From NCBI GenBank assembly GCA_021793315.1, contig JAJYSZ010000021.1:1-39496 (forward strand): a DNA stretch of 39,496 bases. The letters are read 5' to 3'. The DNA is from Bacillota bacterium (GTDB lineage: Bacteria; Bacillota; Sulfobacillia; JAJZYS01; JAJYTV01). The notes beneath the pieces were generated by a model. The model ran no database searches. It was not told the origin of the DNA and saw only the letters and a program-made list of their open reading frames with translations. Below, one piece after another: positions 17,207-25,182 of this stretch (the first letter of the stretch is position 1; the number at the start of each line of letters is the position of its first letter). The position numbers were made by a program, and so were the translations under genes.

Positions 17207-17659
17207 GTGGGACTTGATCTCCGCCCTGCGACCCCCGACGACGTTCCATGCATCCATTCCATCACGCAGGAAGCCTACCGCGAATACCTCGGGGTCTTGG
17301 AACCGCCAAGCGGGGCGCACTCCGAGAGCGAATCCGACGTGCGCCAGGCCCTCATGGACGGTGGGGCCGTCCTGGCCACCCTCGACGGTTCCCCCGCGGG
17401 TTCCGTGCGCTTCCAGCCCGAGGAAGGCAGCTTCTACGTAGGCCGCCTCGCGGTCCTGCCCGGCCGCAGGCGCTCCGGTATCGGCTCCGCCCTTCTCAAC
17501 TTCGTCGAAGCCGAAGCGCGGAAGGCAGGCGCCCAAAGGCTCCGTCTGCGAGTCCGCCTGTCCCTCGCCGACAACGTCCGCCTCCACGCCCATCTCGCGG
17601 GTACCGGGTCGTCGGCATCCATCCGAGAAGCGACAAGGCGGTCGCGTTCACGATGCTAA
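17207..17659 (+). CDS. GNAT-family N-acetyltransferase, C-terminus frameshifted
   Basis: GTG 17207 lies 7-8 bases after AGGAGG. The first about 130 residues are a GNAT fold: LRPATPDDVPCIHSITQEAY, the acetyl-CoA strand VGRLAVLPGRRRSGIGSALL (R-x-x-G-I-G) and LADNVRLHAHL. The frame then continues as an unrelated Arg/Ser-rich tail. The +1 frame instead supplies the expected end, GYRVVGIHPRSDKAVAFTML, so one base seems to be missing near 17600 in a GCGGG run. If corrected, the acetyltransferase reads straight into the nucleotidyltransferase without a stop. This could be a real fusion, a mutation, or a sequencing error. The substrate is unknown. Confidence 0.75.
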   Translation: MGLDLRPATPDDVPCIHSITQEAYREYLGVLEPPSGAHSESESDVRQALMDGGAVLATLDGSPAGSVRFQPEEGSFYVGRLAVLPGRRRSGIGSALLNFVEAEARKAGAQRLRLRVRLSLADNVRLHAHLAGTGSSASIREATRRSRSRC

Positions 17660-18495
17660 AGGAGCTCGCGGCGAAGGCGACCGGTCCCCTGGAAGACCTT
17701 CTTGCTGGCCTCGTACCGGAGTTGCTTCTCTTGGAGCCATCTGCCGTCGCGGTGCTGCTCTTCGGCAGCTTCGCCCGCGGCAATCGCGGGCCGTTCAGCG
17801 ACCTCGACGTACGCATTGTCACCCGCGGCTCGCCCTTGGAGCGCGATCGCATGCGCGTGCTGCCCGTGGAGGGGTCGCTCCTTCACGTCTCGATCGGCGC
17901 CCGCGCTCTCGAGGAGATTGTCGCGGAGGCCTCCGACCCCGAGGAGTGGCCGGGGGTCGAGTACCGATACCTAGCCGCCGTGCCTCTTTGGCAGGACGGC
18001 GACGAGGTGCTGGCAACCATCCATGAGGCCATCAGGGCGGCCTGCCCGTCACCGCAGGCGCTCTGGCGAACGGCGGACCACGACATCGAGTCGCTCCTGG
18101 AGAAGCTCGCCAAAGCGAAGAACGCCGCGGCAAGACTCGACGCGCCGGCACTCTTCGCAAACACGGCGCAGGTCGCGCTCCTGTCGGCCCGCCTCCTTCG
18201 CCCCCTTAATCCGCCCTGGACATCCCTCGACGCCGCGACGATCCCACAGGCCTTCACAACGTGGCGGCACGAGCCGTCAGGCGCCGAGTGGGATGCACGC
18301 CTCTGCCTCGGCTTCCAGGAGGAACCGCGCACGCTTTCGGCCACCCTGCTGAGCGCGCTGCGCCTGACCACCGGCACGCTGGCGTTCCTCCGGGCGCACC
18401 GTGAACTCCTGCCGCTTGGCGCAAGCCTTGCCGGCCTGCTCTCGGATGGCACCCTTGAACGCCTGGCGCTCCAGGAGTTCGCCTGCCCGCTCTGA
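17653..18495 (+). CDS. Nucleotidyltransferase-domain protein (MNT/KNTase type)
   Basis: A 280-residue protein with the Pol-beta-superfamily nucleotidyltransferase signature LLFGSFARGNRGPFSDLDVRI near residue 37: the G-S pair binds the nucleotide and the two Asp bind metal. The C-terminal half is helical and resembles the helical domains of aminoglycoside-nucleotidyltransferase-like proteins, but without recognisable drug-binding residues. ATG 17653 overlaps the acetyltransferase by 7 bases and has no clear ribosome site, which fits coupling or a fusion with the shifted acetyltransferase. Role unknown; it might modify a small molecule or, as in MNT/HEPN pairs, a protein or RNA, but no HEPN partner is visible. 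Confidence 0.7.
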   Translation: MLKELAAKATGPLEDLLAGLVPELLLLEPSAVAVLLFGSFARGNRGPFSDLDVRIVTRGSPLERDRMRVLPVEGSLLHVSIGARALEEIVAEASDPEEWPGVEYRYLAAVPLWQDGDEVLATIHEAIRAACPSPQALWRTADHDIESLLEKLAKAKNAAARLDAPALFANTAQVALLSARLLRPLNPPWTSLDAATIPQAFTTWRHEPSGAEWDARLCLGFQEEPRTLSATLLSALRLTTGTLAFLRAHRELLPLGASLAGLLSDGTLERLALQEFACPL

Positions 18496-18551
18496 CTCGC
18501 GACCCCTATTAGTCTGACCAGCGGATCGGGCCGATCAAACCTCCGCGCCTA

Positions 18552-18575
18552 GGACCGCCTTCTGCGAGGCGGTCC
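18552..18575 (+). terminator. Terminator hairpin between convergent genes
   Basis: Nine-base arms GGACCGCCT and AGGCGGTCC with a 6-base loop, in the 164-base gap between the nucleotidyltransferase stop and the oppositely oriented DsbA-family stop. It could serve both strands. Confidence 0.6.
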
Positions 18576-18659
18576 CGGGCTTCGCTGCTGCAGGATCCCG
18601 AACCACGCCGCGCCTTGCCGCCGGCCTGCGAAGAACTTCCCCCACCTTCGTTGGCAGCC

Positions 18660-19280
18660 TCACGCCTCTTCCGCCGCGATCTGCGCCAGCGCGTCGCGCA
18701 GCTCCGCGTAGGGCTTCATGCCGACGATCTTGTGGCGGCCGTTGACCACGATGGTCGGTAGACTCGTGATGTCCAGGTCGCGCGCACGCCTGAGATTCGC
18801 CTCGTAGGCTTGCGCGTAGCGCGGGGCGTCGATTGCGGCCATCGCCGCATCGGGGTCCAGTCCGGCAACCTGCGCAACCTGGCGCAGAACTTCCGCGTCC
18901 GCCAGGTTGCGTCCCTCCGTGAAGTGCGCGCGGAAGAGCGCCGTGTGCACGGGGCCCACCCTCCCCTCCTCCCGCGCGTACTCCGCAAGGATGTGCGCCT
19001 TGCGCGTGTTCGGGATGATCTCCGGCGCGCGGTATGGCAGCCCTGCCTCGGCGGCGCGACGCCGCATGGCGGCCTGTATGTGGGCGACTCTTTCCGGCGC
19101 CACCCCATAGTAGTCCAGCAAAGGGATACCCTCTGCGGGGGCGTCGTCGTTCAGTTCGTATGGCAACCAGCGGACCTCGAGCTCAAGGCCGGATTCCTCG
19201 ACCAGCTTGTCGACGAGCCCCTCGCCGAAATAGCAGTACGGTCAGACGTAGTCCGAATAGATGTCGATCGCGAGCACCAA
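18660..19280 (-). CDS. DsbA/FrnE-family thiol-disulfide oxidoreductase with in-frame TGA at the catalytic Cys (candidate selenoprotein)
   Basis: Read from TTG 19280 (or GTG 19277), the frame gives VLAIDIYSDYV, then TGA at 19242-19244, then PYCYFGEGLVDKLVEES and an uninterrupted DsbA/FrnE-like protein to 18660, 206 codons in all. DsbA/FrnE proteins have CPWC or CPYC here, so the TGA replaces exactly the nucleophilic first Cys, giving UPYC if read as selenocysteine. The cis-Pro loop (SLPTIVVNG) and helical insertion are intact. About 16-17 bases after TGA, the RNA can form a 4-5 bp hairpin with a GGG loop, within the range described for bacterial SECIS elements. A ribosome-like AAGGTGGGG precedes the start. 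Conventional annotation would start near 19166 and lose the active site. No sel genes are in the window; a nonsense mutation remains possible. Confidence 0.75.
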
Positions 19281-19493
19281 GGCACATCCCCACCTTCATG
19301 GCGGCTCGCCGCAAACGCGATGCCAGGCCGTCCACGGCGAACCCACCTGAGGATACCGCAACGCGTTCCGAGCCGCAGCACGTCCCGCGCGATCCCGTGG
19401 GACCCGGCCCGCCGTGCGCCCCACTCAGGCCGGTGGCCAGCTCCCGCCCGGCCGCATCGCGAGTACCCCGACGACCATCAGCCCCAGTCGATG

Positions 19494-20093
19494 TCAACCT
19501 TCCGCGAGAAAGTTCCTGAGACGCTCGCGCACATCACTGCCGTAGGGGCCGCGGAGCAGCTCCTGGTTGTGCGCATCGCCGGGATAGAGATGGATCGCGA
19601 GCGGATGGGGACAAAGTTCCTGGAACCTGGCCAGGTCGACATACGGTTCATCCCGGCTGGCCAGCAGGAGCGTGGGCACCGGTGGCAGGCGCTGGGCAAC
19701 CTCCTCCGCCCCTATCGCCGGCGACAGGGCCGCAAGGCGGTCGACCCGCCCCCCGAGCAGCGCTGCGGCCCGCAGTGCCGCCGCACCACCCATGCTGCCG
19801 CCGAGCAGGTACACCTCCGCGGCTCCATCCGCGCGCAGAGCGTCGATGGCCCGGACCACGTCCTGAGCGTGCGACGCCCCTTGCGGCAGGGGACTCGACA
19901 GCCCGTAGCACCGGAAGTCCACGGTGACTGCGCTGAGACCCGCTTCCGCCAATTCCTCGGCGACATCATGCCAACTCGTCTGGTCAAAGTTGCGGCCATG
20001 CAGGAGCATGACCACTCTGCCGCCGCTGCCGAACCAGGTACCGGTCAGTGCCCCGCCATCCTCAAGAGTCAGGCCCCAGGACCTCTGGCTCAT
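19494..20093 (-). CDS. Alpha/beta hydrolase
   Basis: A 199-residue single-domain alpha/beta hydrolase. The oxyanion strand is VVMLLHGRNFDQTSWHD; the nucleophile elbow is LLGGSMGGAAA (G-x-S-x-G near residue 100), with the acid in SRDEPYVD and His in GDAHNQEL. The triad is complete. ATG 20093 follows GGAGG by 8 bases; an upstream frame is Arg-rich and non-coding in character. Members of this group act as esterases or dienelactone-hydrolase-like enzymes; the substrate cannot be named. It lies 213 bases upstream of the DsbA-family gene on the same strand. Confidence 0.82.
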   Translation of the reverse strand: MSQRSWGLTLEDGGALTGTWFGSGGRVVMLLHGRNFDQTSWHDVAEELAEAGLSAVTVDFRCYGLSSPLPQGASHAQDVVRAIDALRADGAAEVYLLGGSMGGAAALRAAALLGGRVDRLAALSPAIGAEEVAQRLPPVPTLLLASRDEPYVDLARFQELCPHPLAIHLYPGDAHNQELLRGPYGSDVRERLRNFLAEG

Positions 20094-20423
20094 TCCGCCA
20101 CCTCCCCGCCGATGTCTCCGCGGGCGATCCCCCGGAGGGCGTCTTCGCGTGCCCGCGGAGTTGCAGAACACTCTCACACCGGAGCCCTTCCCTGGGGCGT
20201 CGCGGCGACGCAGGAGGCAAAGCGACGCTACGCCACGCGCTGCGACCGCTCTCCTCCCCGCGGCTCCCGGCCGAATACGCTGCCCGGCAAGGTACCTGGT
20301 CCATCGCACACGCCCGCCCTCGCAGGGACCCGGGATGCCTCCCCAAGTATATCTGACTCCTCAGGTTATCTTAAGAGTTTTGGCAGTAACCTCTAAGCGA
20401 GTTCCCGTGAAGGAGGTTCTCCA
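20094..20423. other. 330-base divergent intergenic region
   Basis: It separates the minus-strand hydrolase from the plus-strand repeat protein and must carry promoters for both. No gene is seen. The part from 20340 to 20395 is AT-richer than its surroundings and holds an inverted repeat AGGTTA (20363-20368) / TAACCT (20387-20392) with an 18-base spacer, a possible operator for the exported-protein and sortase pair. No convincing -35/-10 pair was found. Confidence 0.45.
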
Positions 20424-21518
20424 GTGGAGTTGCGCAGGCTCGCTTTCGCGGCCGCATTCATAGCAGCGGCAGGTTTCCTGTCCCCTGCGGTGGCCAGCGC
20501 TCAGACCGCGACCGTTCCAGACTTCACCCAGCTCGGCTTCTCGATGGTCGCGGCGTCCACCAACCTCGCGGCAGGTGCCGGAGGATCGCTCCACTTTGGA
20601 TCGATCACCGTTCAGATACCTCAAGGCGCCTTCACGGATCCCGTGACCTTCGACCTCCTGCAGGGTCCGGTGTCGAACTTCCAGTCTGCCGCGCCATCCG
20701 GCGAGAATGTGGTGACAGACTTCGCGTTGCGCGTGTTGGACACCAAGACGCAGCAGCCCGTGTCCACCTTCCTCAAGCCCGTGATGGTCACGGTTACCCA
20801 GAATGACATCAGCTCCTCCAGCATGTACGACAACGTCACCCAGACGGGACGAATCGTCGCCAATCCCGTGGCTGCCACCATCAACGGAGACGTGCTCACC
20901 CATCCCATCACCGCCGATCTGGTCGGCTGGGTCGTGCTGAGCCCGAGCAGTGCGGTGCCCGCCGTGCCGGACTTCACGCAGCACGGTTTCCCGAACGTCG
21001 TCGCCACTACCGATCTGGCGGCCGGTGCGGCCGGATCGGTACAGTACGGCGGGATCTCGATCAACATCCCGCAGGGCACTTTCAGCCAGGCGGTCAAGTT
21101 CCAGCTGCTTCACGGTCCCGTCAAGACCCTCCAGTCCGCAGCGCCCGCTGGTCAGACGGTGGAAACGGACTTCGCGCTGCGCGTGATCAACCCGGGCACG
21201 GGGCAGCTCATCGGGGCCTTCCTCAAGCCGGTGACGGCAACCATCACGCAGAACGGCATCGGCACCGCCAGCATGTACGACAACGTCACACCGATGGGCA
21301 TGATCGTCCCCAACCCGATGCCCGCCACCATCAAGGGCGATGTCCTCACCCACCCGATCACCGCTGCCGCGGTCGGTTGGGTGGTCTTGAGCCAGGCGCC
21401 CACCGTCCCCGCGGCCACCACCCCGACCACCGGCGTGCCCGTGCTGCCGATCGTGGGCATCGGCGCCGCGCTGATCGTCGCGGGCGTAGTCCTCGTCCGT
21501 CATGCGCGCAAGGCGTAG
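20424..21518 (+). CDS. Exported two-repeat surface protein with C-terminal sorting-type signal
   Basis: A 364-residue protein with a signal peptide (LAFAAAFIAAAGFLSPAVASA), two tandem 143-residue repeats (residues 31-173 and 181-323, about 63% identical by eye) and a C-terminal TTGVPVLPIVG, hydrophobic segment and basic tail RHARKA. Each repeat has VPDFTQ, a ITVQIPQGAF-like strand recalling ZU5-type domains, SMYDNVT and GDVLTHPIT. The C-terminus has the layout of a sortase cell-wall sorting signal, but LPIVG replaces LPXTG. GTG 20424 has GGAGG 8 bases upstream. The sortase gene overlaps its 3' end, so the two are very probably enzyme and substrate. The function of the repeats is unknown. Confidence 0.8.
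   Translation: MELRRLAFAAAFIAAAGFLSPAVASAQTATVPDFTQLGFSMVAASTNLAAGAGGSLHFGSITVQIPQGAFTDPVTFDLLQGPVSNFQSAAPSGENVVTDFALRVLDTKTQQPVSTFLKPVMVTVTQNDISSSSMYDNVTQTGRIVANPVAATINGDVLTHPITADLVGWVVLSPSSAVPAVPDFTQHGFPNVVATTDLAAGAAGSVQYGGISINIPQGTFSQAVKFQLLHGPVKTLQSAAPAGQTVETDFALRVINPGTGQLIGAFLKPVTATITQNGIGTASMYDNVTPMGMIVPNPMPATIKGDVLTHPITAAAVGWVVLSQAPTVPAATTPTTGVPVLPIVGIGAALIVAGVVLVRHARKA
20514..21392 (+). repeat. Tandem 143-codon repeat within the surface protein
   Basis: Two in-frame copies, 20514-20942 and 20964-21392, separated by 7 codons. About 90 of 143 residues are identical by eye count. The strongest blocks are SMYDNVT, GDVLTHPIT, TDFALRV and FLKPV, suggesting an internal duplication of one domain. 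Confidence 0.85.
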
Positions 21519-22608
21519 GCATCTCTGGCTTGGGGCTGCGCTGATCGCGCTCGGCGCAGCCCTGGTGGCGCTGCCCCTGGTCTTGCCCGCCTACGCGAAC
21601 TTGCGCCAGGCCAATCTCGCCAGTGCGCCCGCGCCCTGGCGACCCGGGCGGCCGGCCGCCACTGAGAGACCAAAGCCGAGATCCGTAACGTCCGCCCTGC
21701 AGGCGTCGCAGCCCCAGCCGTCCCTGGGTCAGGTGGCGGCATACCTGCGCGTCCCGAAGATCGGCGTGGCCGCGACGGTCCTGCAAGGCACTTCCGACAC
21801 GCTTCTCGCGTCGGCTCCGGGACATGAGCCGCAGAGTGTCATGCCCGGTGCGACCGGGACGTCCGTCATCGTGGCGCACAACCTGACGTTCTTCCGGCAC
21901 ATCGACATCCTGCGGCCGGGGGACACGGTCGTCGCCGGCACCGCGCAGGGCGTCTTCACGTTCAAGGTGACCCGCTCCCTTTTGGTCCCTGCGGACTCCT
22001 CCCTGCCGAACACCGCTTGGCCAAGCCTTGACCTCGTGGCGTGCTACCCGCTGAACGCCCTCTACTACACCCCCGACCGCTACGTCGTCGAGGCCGCACT
22101 CGTCACCGCGTCGCCTGCCCCCGCCGACAGCCTCGCGGGCCTAAGGTCCAGCCCGCCCCAGTTCGCAGCCACGTTGCCACAGAGCCTCGCCACCCAGCCC
22201 CTCTGGCTCTCGGACACCGGCTACGAGGTCGGCAGCGCAACCTTCACGGGTGGTCCAAGCCTGGAGCTCACGGCCAGCGGCGCCAGCTGGAGCCTCGTGG
22301 CGCAAAGCATCCGCATGTTTGCCGCCACCGTGCGGGCCCTGGGCCTCACCGGACCGGCACCCCTCGCGGGCTTCGGACCGCATCCCACGCTCTACGGTCT
22401 CACGGGAGGCGGTCCCTGGTCGGTGGAGCCGAAGGCGCCTCTCGACGTCTCCATCGAGCTCAGTTCCTCCGGCCGGCCGCTGGCTGTGACGGTGGAGGCG
22501 CCCGCCGCCCGCATCGCGAGCCCCGGCCAGGTCAGAACGGGCTCGTACGCCGTCACCCTCGTGGTGCGCGGCGACGTCCTCTACCTCCGTCGCGCCGGGT
22601 TGACCTGA
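21502..22608 (+). CDS. Sortase (class D/E-like) with C-terminal extension
   Basis: A 368-residue membrane-anchored transpeptidase. An N-terminal signal anchor (residues 8-32) and a Pro-rich linker lead to the sortase barrel: LRVPKIGVAATVLQG near 82, His126 in VIVAHNLTFFRHIDIL, Cys181 in LDLVACYPLNAL and Arg193 in YTPDRYVVEA. The TLVTC motif is changed to DLVAC. Sortases normally end soon after the Arg strand; here about 170 residues follow, including a beta-rich stretch ending GSYAVTLVVRGDVLYL, which I do not recognise. It overlaps the surface-protein gene by 17 bases. Expected job: anchoring that protein to peptidoglycan or pili. Confidence 0.85.
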   Translation: MRARRRHLWLGAALIALGAALVALPLVLPAYANLRQANLASAPAPWRPGRPAATERPKPRSVTSALQASQPQPSLGQVAAYLRVPKIGVAATVLQGTSDTLLASAPGHEPQSVMPGATGTSVIVAHNLTFFRHIDILRPGDTVVAGTAQGVFTFKVTRSLLVPADSSLPNTAWPSLDLVACYPLNALYYTPDRYVVEAALVTASPAPADSLAGLRSSPPQFAATLPQSLATQPLWLSDTGYEVGSATFTGGPSLELTASGASWSLVAQSIRMFAATVRALGLTGPAPLAGFGPHPTLYGLTGGGPWSVEPKAPLDVSIELSSSGRPLAVTVEAPAARIASPGQVRTGSYAVTLVVRGDVLYLRRAGLT

Positions 22609-22728
22609 TGGTTCGCCTCCCCCACTCCATCTGCGCCGCTTGGCAGACGGGAGGTGCAGGACCCGATAGCGAGAATCAGACCTTAGGCAGCCGACCGTTC
22701 GTCTGGTATGCCGGCCGGGAGGGATTCC

Positions 22729-24078
22729 ATGAGCATCGACACACGGCGGCAGGACAGCCTGCTGCCCGAGCAGATCGCGGCTATGAGAGGTGAGATCGCG
22801 GAGGACCGTGAGGTCCGGGCCATGAGGAATGCCCTTGCGAAGAACAGCATCCTGAAAGTCGCAGAGAATCAGGACGTTCTCGCGTCCATGCAGCACACGT
22901 TCTCCTCGGAGCTGGCGTCGCCCGCCGTGACCAATCAGATGAAGAGCGGTCGCTGCTGGATGTTCGCCGGCCTCAACGTGCTGCGCCGGGCGGCGGCCAA
23001 GCGCCTGCGCGTCGCGGAGATCGAACTCTCCGAGAACTACCTGACGTTCTTCGAGAAGCTCGAGAAGGCGAACTGCTTTCTCGATGACGTCCTCACGACC
23101 CTGGACGAGCCCAAGGACAGCCGGCTCGTGACCCACATTTTCAACGCGCCCGCGAGCGACGGCGGCGAGTGGGAGCTCTTTGCGAACCTGGTGCTCAAGT
23201 ACGGCGTCGTGCCCAAGAGCGCGATGCCCGAGACGCAGCACTCGAGCGACTCCCATGCCATGAACCGCATTTTGGACATGAAGCTCCGCGAACAGGGCCT
23301 CAGTCTGCGCCGCGCGCACGCGGCCAGCGCGCCGGCCGGAGACCTCCTCGAGCGAAAGGGCTTCATGCTTTCGGAGATCTACCGCATCCTTGCGGTGTTC
23401 CTCGGCGTGCCTCCAAGCACGTTCGACTTCGAATACCGTGACCAAGACGACCACTTCCACGCGGACCGTGCTCTCTCGCCGCAGGCGTTCTACGCGCGCC
23501 ACGTCGGCTTCGACTTCGACGCCTACGCGAGCGTCGTCAACATCCCTGCGCCGGACAAGCCGTTCGGCCAGACCTACCTCGTCGCGCACCTGCCCGTCGT
23601 GCGTGGCGGCCCGGCGCGCCCCTATCTGAACGTCGACGCCGCCACGATGCGTGCCCTGACCCTCGCGCAACTCAAGGACGGCGAGGGCGTCTACTTCGGC
23701 TGCGACGTCGTGCAGATGATGGACAGCGAGGCGGGCGTGCTGGACGATCACCTCTACGACTTCGCGGGCGTGTTTGGTGTGCCGTTCCAGCTCTCGAAGG
23801 CGGACCGGCTGGACTACTTGGGCGAGATCGCGGGCGGCCACCAGATGGTGTTCACCGGCGTCCATATCGTCGAGGGCCTCCCGGCACGCTGGAAGGTGGA
23901 GAACAGCTGGGGAGAGGAGCATGGACAGAAGGGCTACTTCGTCATGAGCGACGGCTGGTTCGAGAACTATGTCTACCAGGTGGTGGTCCGCAAGGACTAT
24001 CTCTCTTCAGGGCTTAGGGCCGCGCTCGCTGCGTCGCCGCAGGTGCTCCAGCCCTGGGACCCGATGCGGGGACTCTGA
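22729..24078 (+). CDS. pepC: Aminopeptidase C / bleomycin hydrolase-type cysteine peptidase (C1B)
   Basis: A 449-residue papain-fold peptidase. The oxyanion Gln and catalytic Cys are in TNQMKSGRCWMFAGLNVLR near residue 78, the His in IAGGHQMVFTGVHI near 375, and the Asn in WKVENSWGEEHG near 396: all present. PepC is a cytoplasmic hexameric aminopeptidase with broad specificity. ATG 22729 follows GGGAGGG by 5 bases; an in-frame ATG at 22708 lacks a ribosome site. Length is normal for the family. It lies 120 bases after the sortase gene with no clear terminator between them. Confidence 0.93.
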   Translation: MSIDTRRQDSLLPEQIAAMRGEIAEDREVRAMRNALAKNSILKVAENQDVLASMQHTFSSELASPAVTNQMKSGRCWMFAGLNVLRRAAAKRLRVAEIELSENYLTFFEKLEKANCFLDDVLTTLDEPKDSRLVTHIFNAPASDGGEWELFANLVLKYGVVPKSAMPETQHSSDSHAMNRILDMKLREQGLSLRRAHAASAPAGDLLERKGFMLSEIYRILAVFLGVPPSTFDFEYRDQDDHFHADRALSPQAFYARHVGFDFDAYASVVNIPAPDKPFGQTYLVAHLPVVRGGPARPYLNVDAATMRALTLAQLKDGEGVYFGCDVVQMMDSEAGVLDDHLYDFAGVFGVPFQLSKADRLDYLGEIAGGHQMVFTGVHIVEGLPARWKVENSWGEEHGQKGYFVMSDGWFENYVYQVVVRKDYLSSGLRAALAASPQVLQPWDPMRGL

Positions 24079-24101
24079 TCCCGGGCCCGCCGGACGCGCA
24101 C

Positions 24102-24133
24102 AGGGCAGGCGACGCTGCGGCGTCGCCTGCCCT
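24102..24133. terminator. Terminator hairpin between convergent pepC and dehydrogenase genes
   Basis: A perfect 14-bp stem (24102-24115 with 24120-24133, loop TGCG) begins 24 bases after the pepC stop and ends 20 bases from the stop of the oppositely oriented dehydrogenase gene. It probably serves both strands. Confidence 0.75.
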
Positions 24134-24153
24134 TCATGTCGTCACCCTTCCGG

Positions 24154-25143
24154 CTAGGACCAGACCTCCCGGTTCACGAGCGCTGGCGGGCGCCGGCCCG
24201 CCAGCGCGAAAAGGAGGTTGTCCGCGGCCAGCATGCCCATCGCGAGGCGCGTCTCGACGCTCGCGCTGCCGAGGTGCGGCGCCAGCACCACGTTGGGCAG
24301 TTCCCGCAGCTCCTCAGGCACCGCTGGCTCGCGCTCGTAGACGTCGAGGCCCGCGGCGAAGATCTGGCGCCTGCGCAGGGCCGCGGCCAGGGCCGCCTCG
24401 TCCACAACGGGGCCACGTGATGTGTTGACGAGCACCGCGGTCGGCTTCATGCGCAGAAGCTCCGCAGCTCCGATCAGGTGCCGCGTCTCTAGGGTCAGCG
24501 GGACGTGCAGGGAGACGCAATCGGCCTCGGCCAGCAGCTCCTCTAGGCCAAGCCGCTCGGCGCCCAGCCGTTGCTGCGTTTCGGGGGGCGCGGCGCTGCG
24601 ACTCGCGTAGATGACTCGCATGCCGAAGCCCGTGGCGCGCTGCGCCACCGCCTGCGCGATGCGTCCGAAGCCGACGAGCCCGAGCACCTTGTGGTGGACG
24701 TTCCAGCCGAGCATCATGCCGGGATCCCAAATCCAAGGCTCCGCCGAGCGGATGAAGCGGTCGCCCTCGCAGACGCGCCGCGATGCAGCCAGCATCAGTG
24801 CCCAGGCCATGTCGGCCGTGCTCTCCGTCAGGACGTCCGGCGTATTGGCGACCAGCACCCCCCGGGCACTGCAGGCCGCCACGTCGATATTGTCGTAGCC
24901 CACCGCGTAGTTGGCGACAATGCGCAGGCTGGGTCCGGCAGCCTCCAATAGCTCGTCGTCGATCCGATCGGTGAGGAGCGTGACCAGCCCGGCCTTGCCG
25001 GCGGCGCGCTGCAGCAACTCCCCGCGCGGCATCGCCCCTGGGCCCTGCCAAAGGTCCAGGTCACAGACGGCGGCGATGCGCGTCAGCACTTTCTCAGGCA
25101 AACGACGTGTCACAAGCACAGGTTTCCGCGTCTCCCCGGCCAT
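24154..25143 (-). CDS. D-2-hydroxyacid dehydrogenase (glyoxylate/hydroxypyruvate reductase-like)
   Basis: A 329-residue NAD(P)-dependent dehydrogenase of the D-isomer-specific family. The Rossmann motif is LGLVGFGRIAQAVAQRA near 150; catalytic Arg is in LVNTSRGPVVDEAAL, Glu in LDVYEREPAVP and His in LAPHLGSASVETR. The N-terminal half has NYAVGYDNIDV, the usual substrate-binding strand. Closest in pattern to glyoxylate reductase (GyaR) and related reductases. ATG 25143 has AGGAGG 8 bases upstream. It lies downstream of the membrane redox cluster on the same strand; a functional link is not evident. Confidence 0.88.
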   Translation of the reverse strand: MAGETRKPVLVTRRLPEKVLTRIAAVCDLDLWQGPGAMPRGELLQRAAGKAGLVTLLTDRIDDELLEAAGPSLRIVANYAVGYDNIDVAACSARGVLVANTPDVLTESTADMAWALMLAASRRVCEGDRFIRSAEPWIWDPGMMLGWNVHHKVLGLVGFGRIAQAVAQRATGFGMRVIYASRSAAPPETQQRLGAERLGLEELLAEADCVSLHVPLTLETRHLIGAAELLRMKPTAVLVNTSRGPVVDEAALAAALRRRQIFAAGLDVYEREPAVPEELRELPNVVLAPHLGSASVETRLAMGMLAADNLLFALAGRRPPALVNREVWS

Positions 25144-25182
25144 GCGCAGGCCTCCTCTGCATGCCAAGCACCGGGCGCCTGC

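Noticed and set aside
17653-18495. MNT-HEPN toxin-antitoxin pair
   Set aside because: The nucleotidyltransferase motif fits, but no adjacent HEPN-domain gene (RX4-6H) is present on either side, and the protein is longer than typical MNT antitoxins.
18660-19166. DsbA-family gene beginning at TTG 19166
   Set aside because: This start removes the CxxC active site although matching coding sequence continues upstream through the TGA to 19280; no ribosome site precedes 19166.
22612-22664. Terminator between sortase and pepC
   Set aside because: Only imperfect stems (CCTCCC/GGGAGG and TCTGC/GCAGA) with long loops; too weak to list as a feature.
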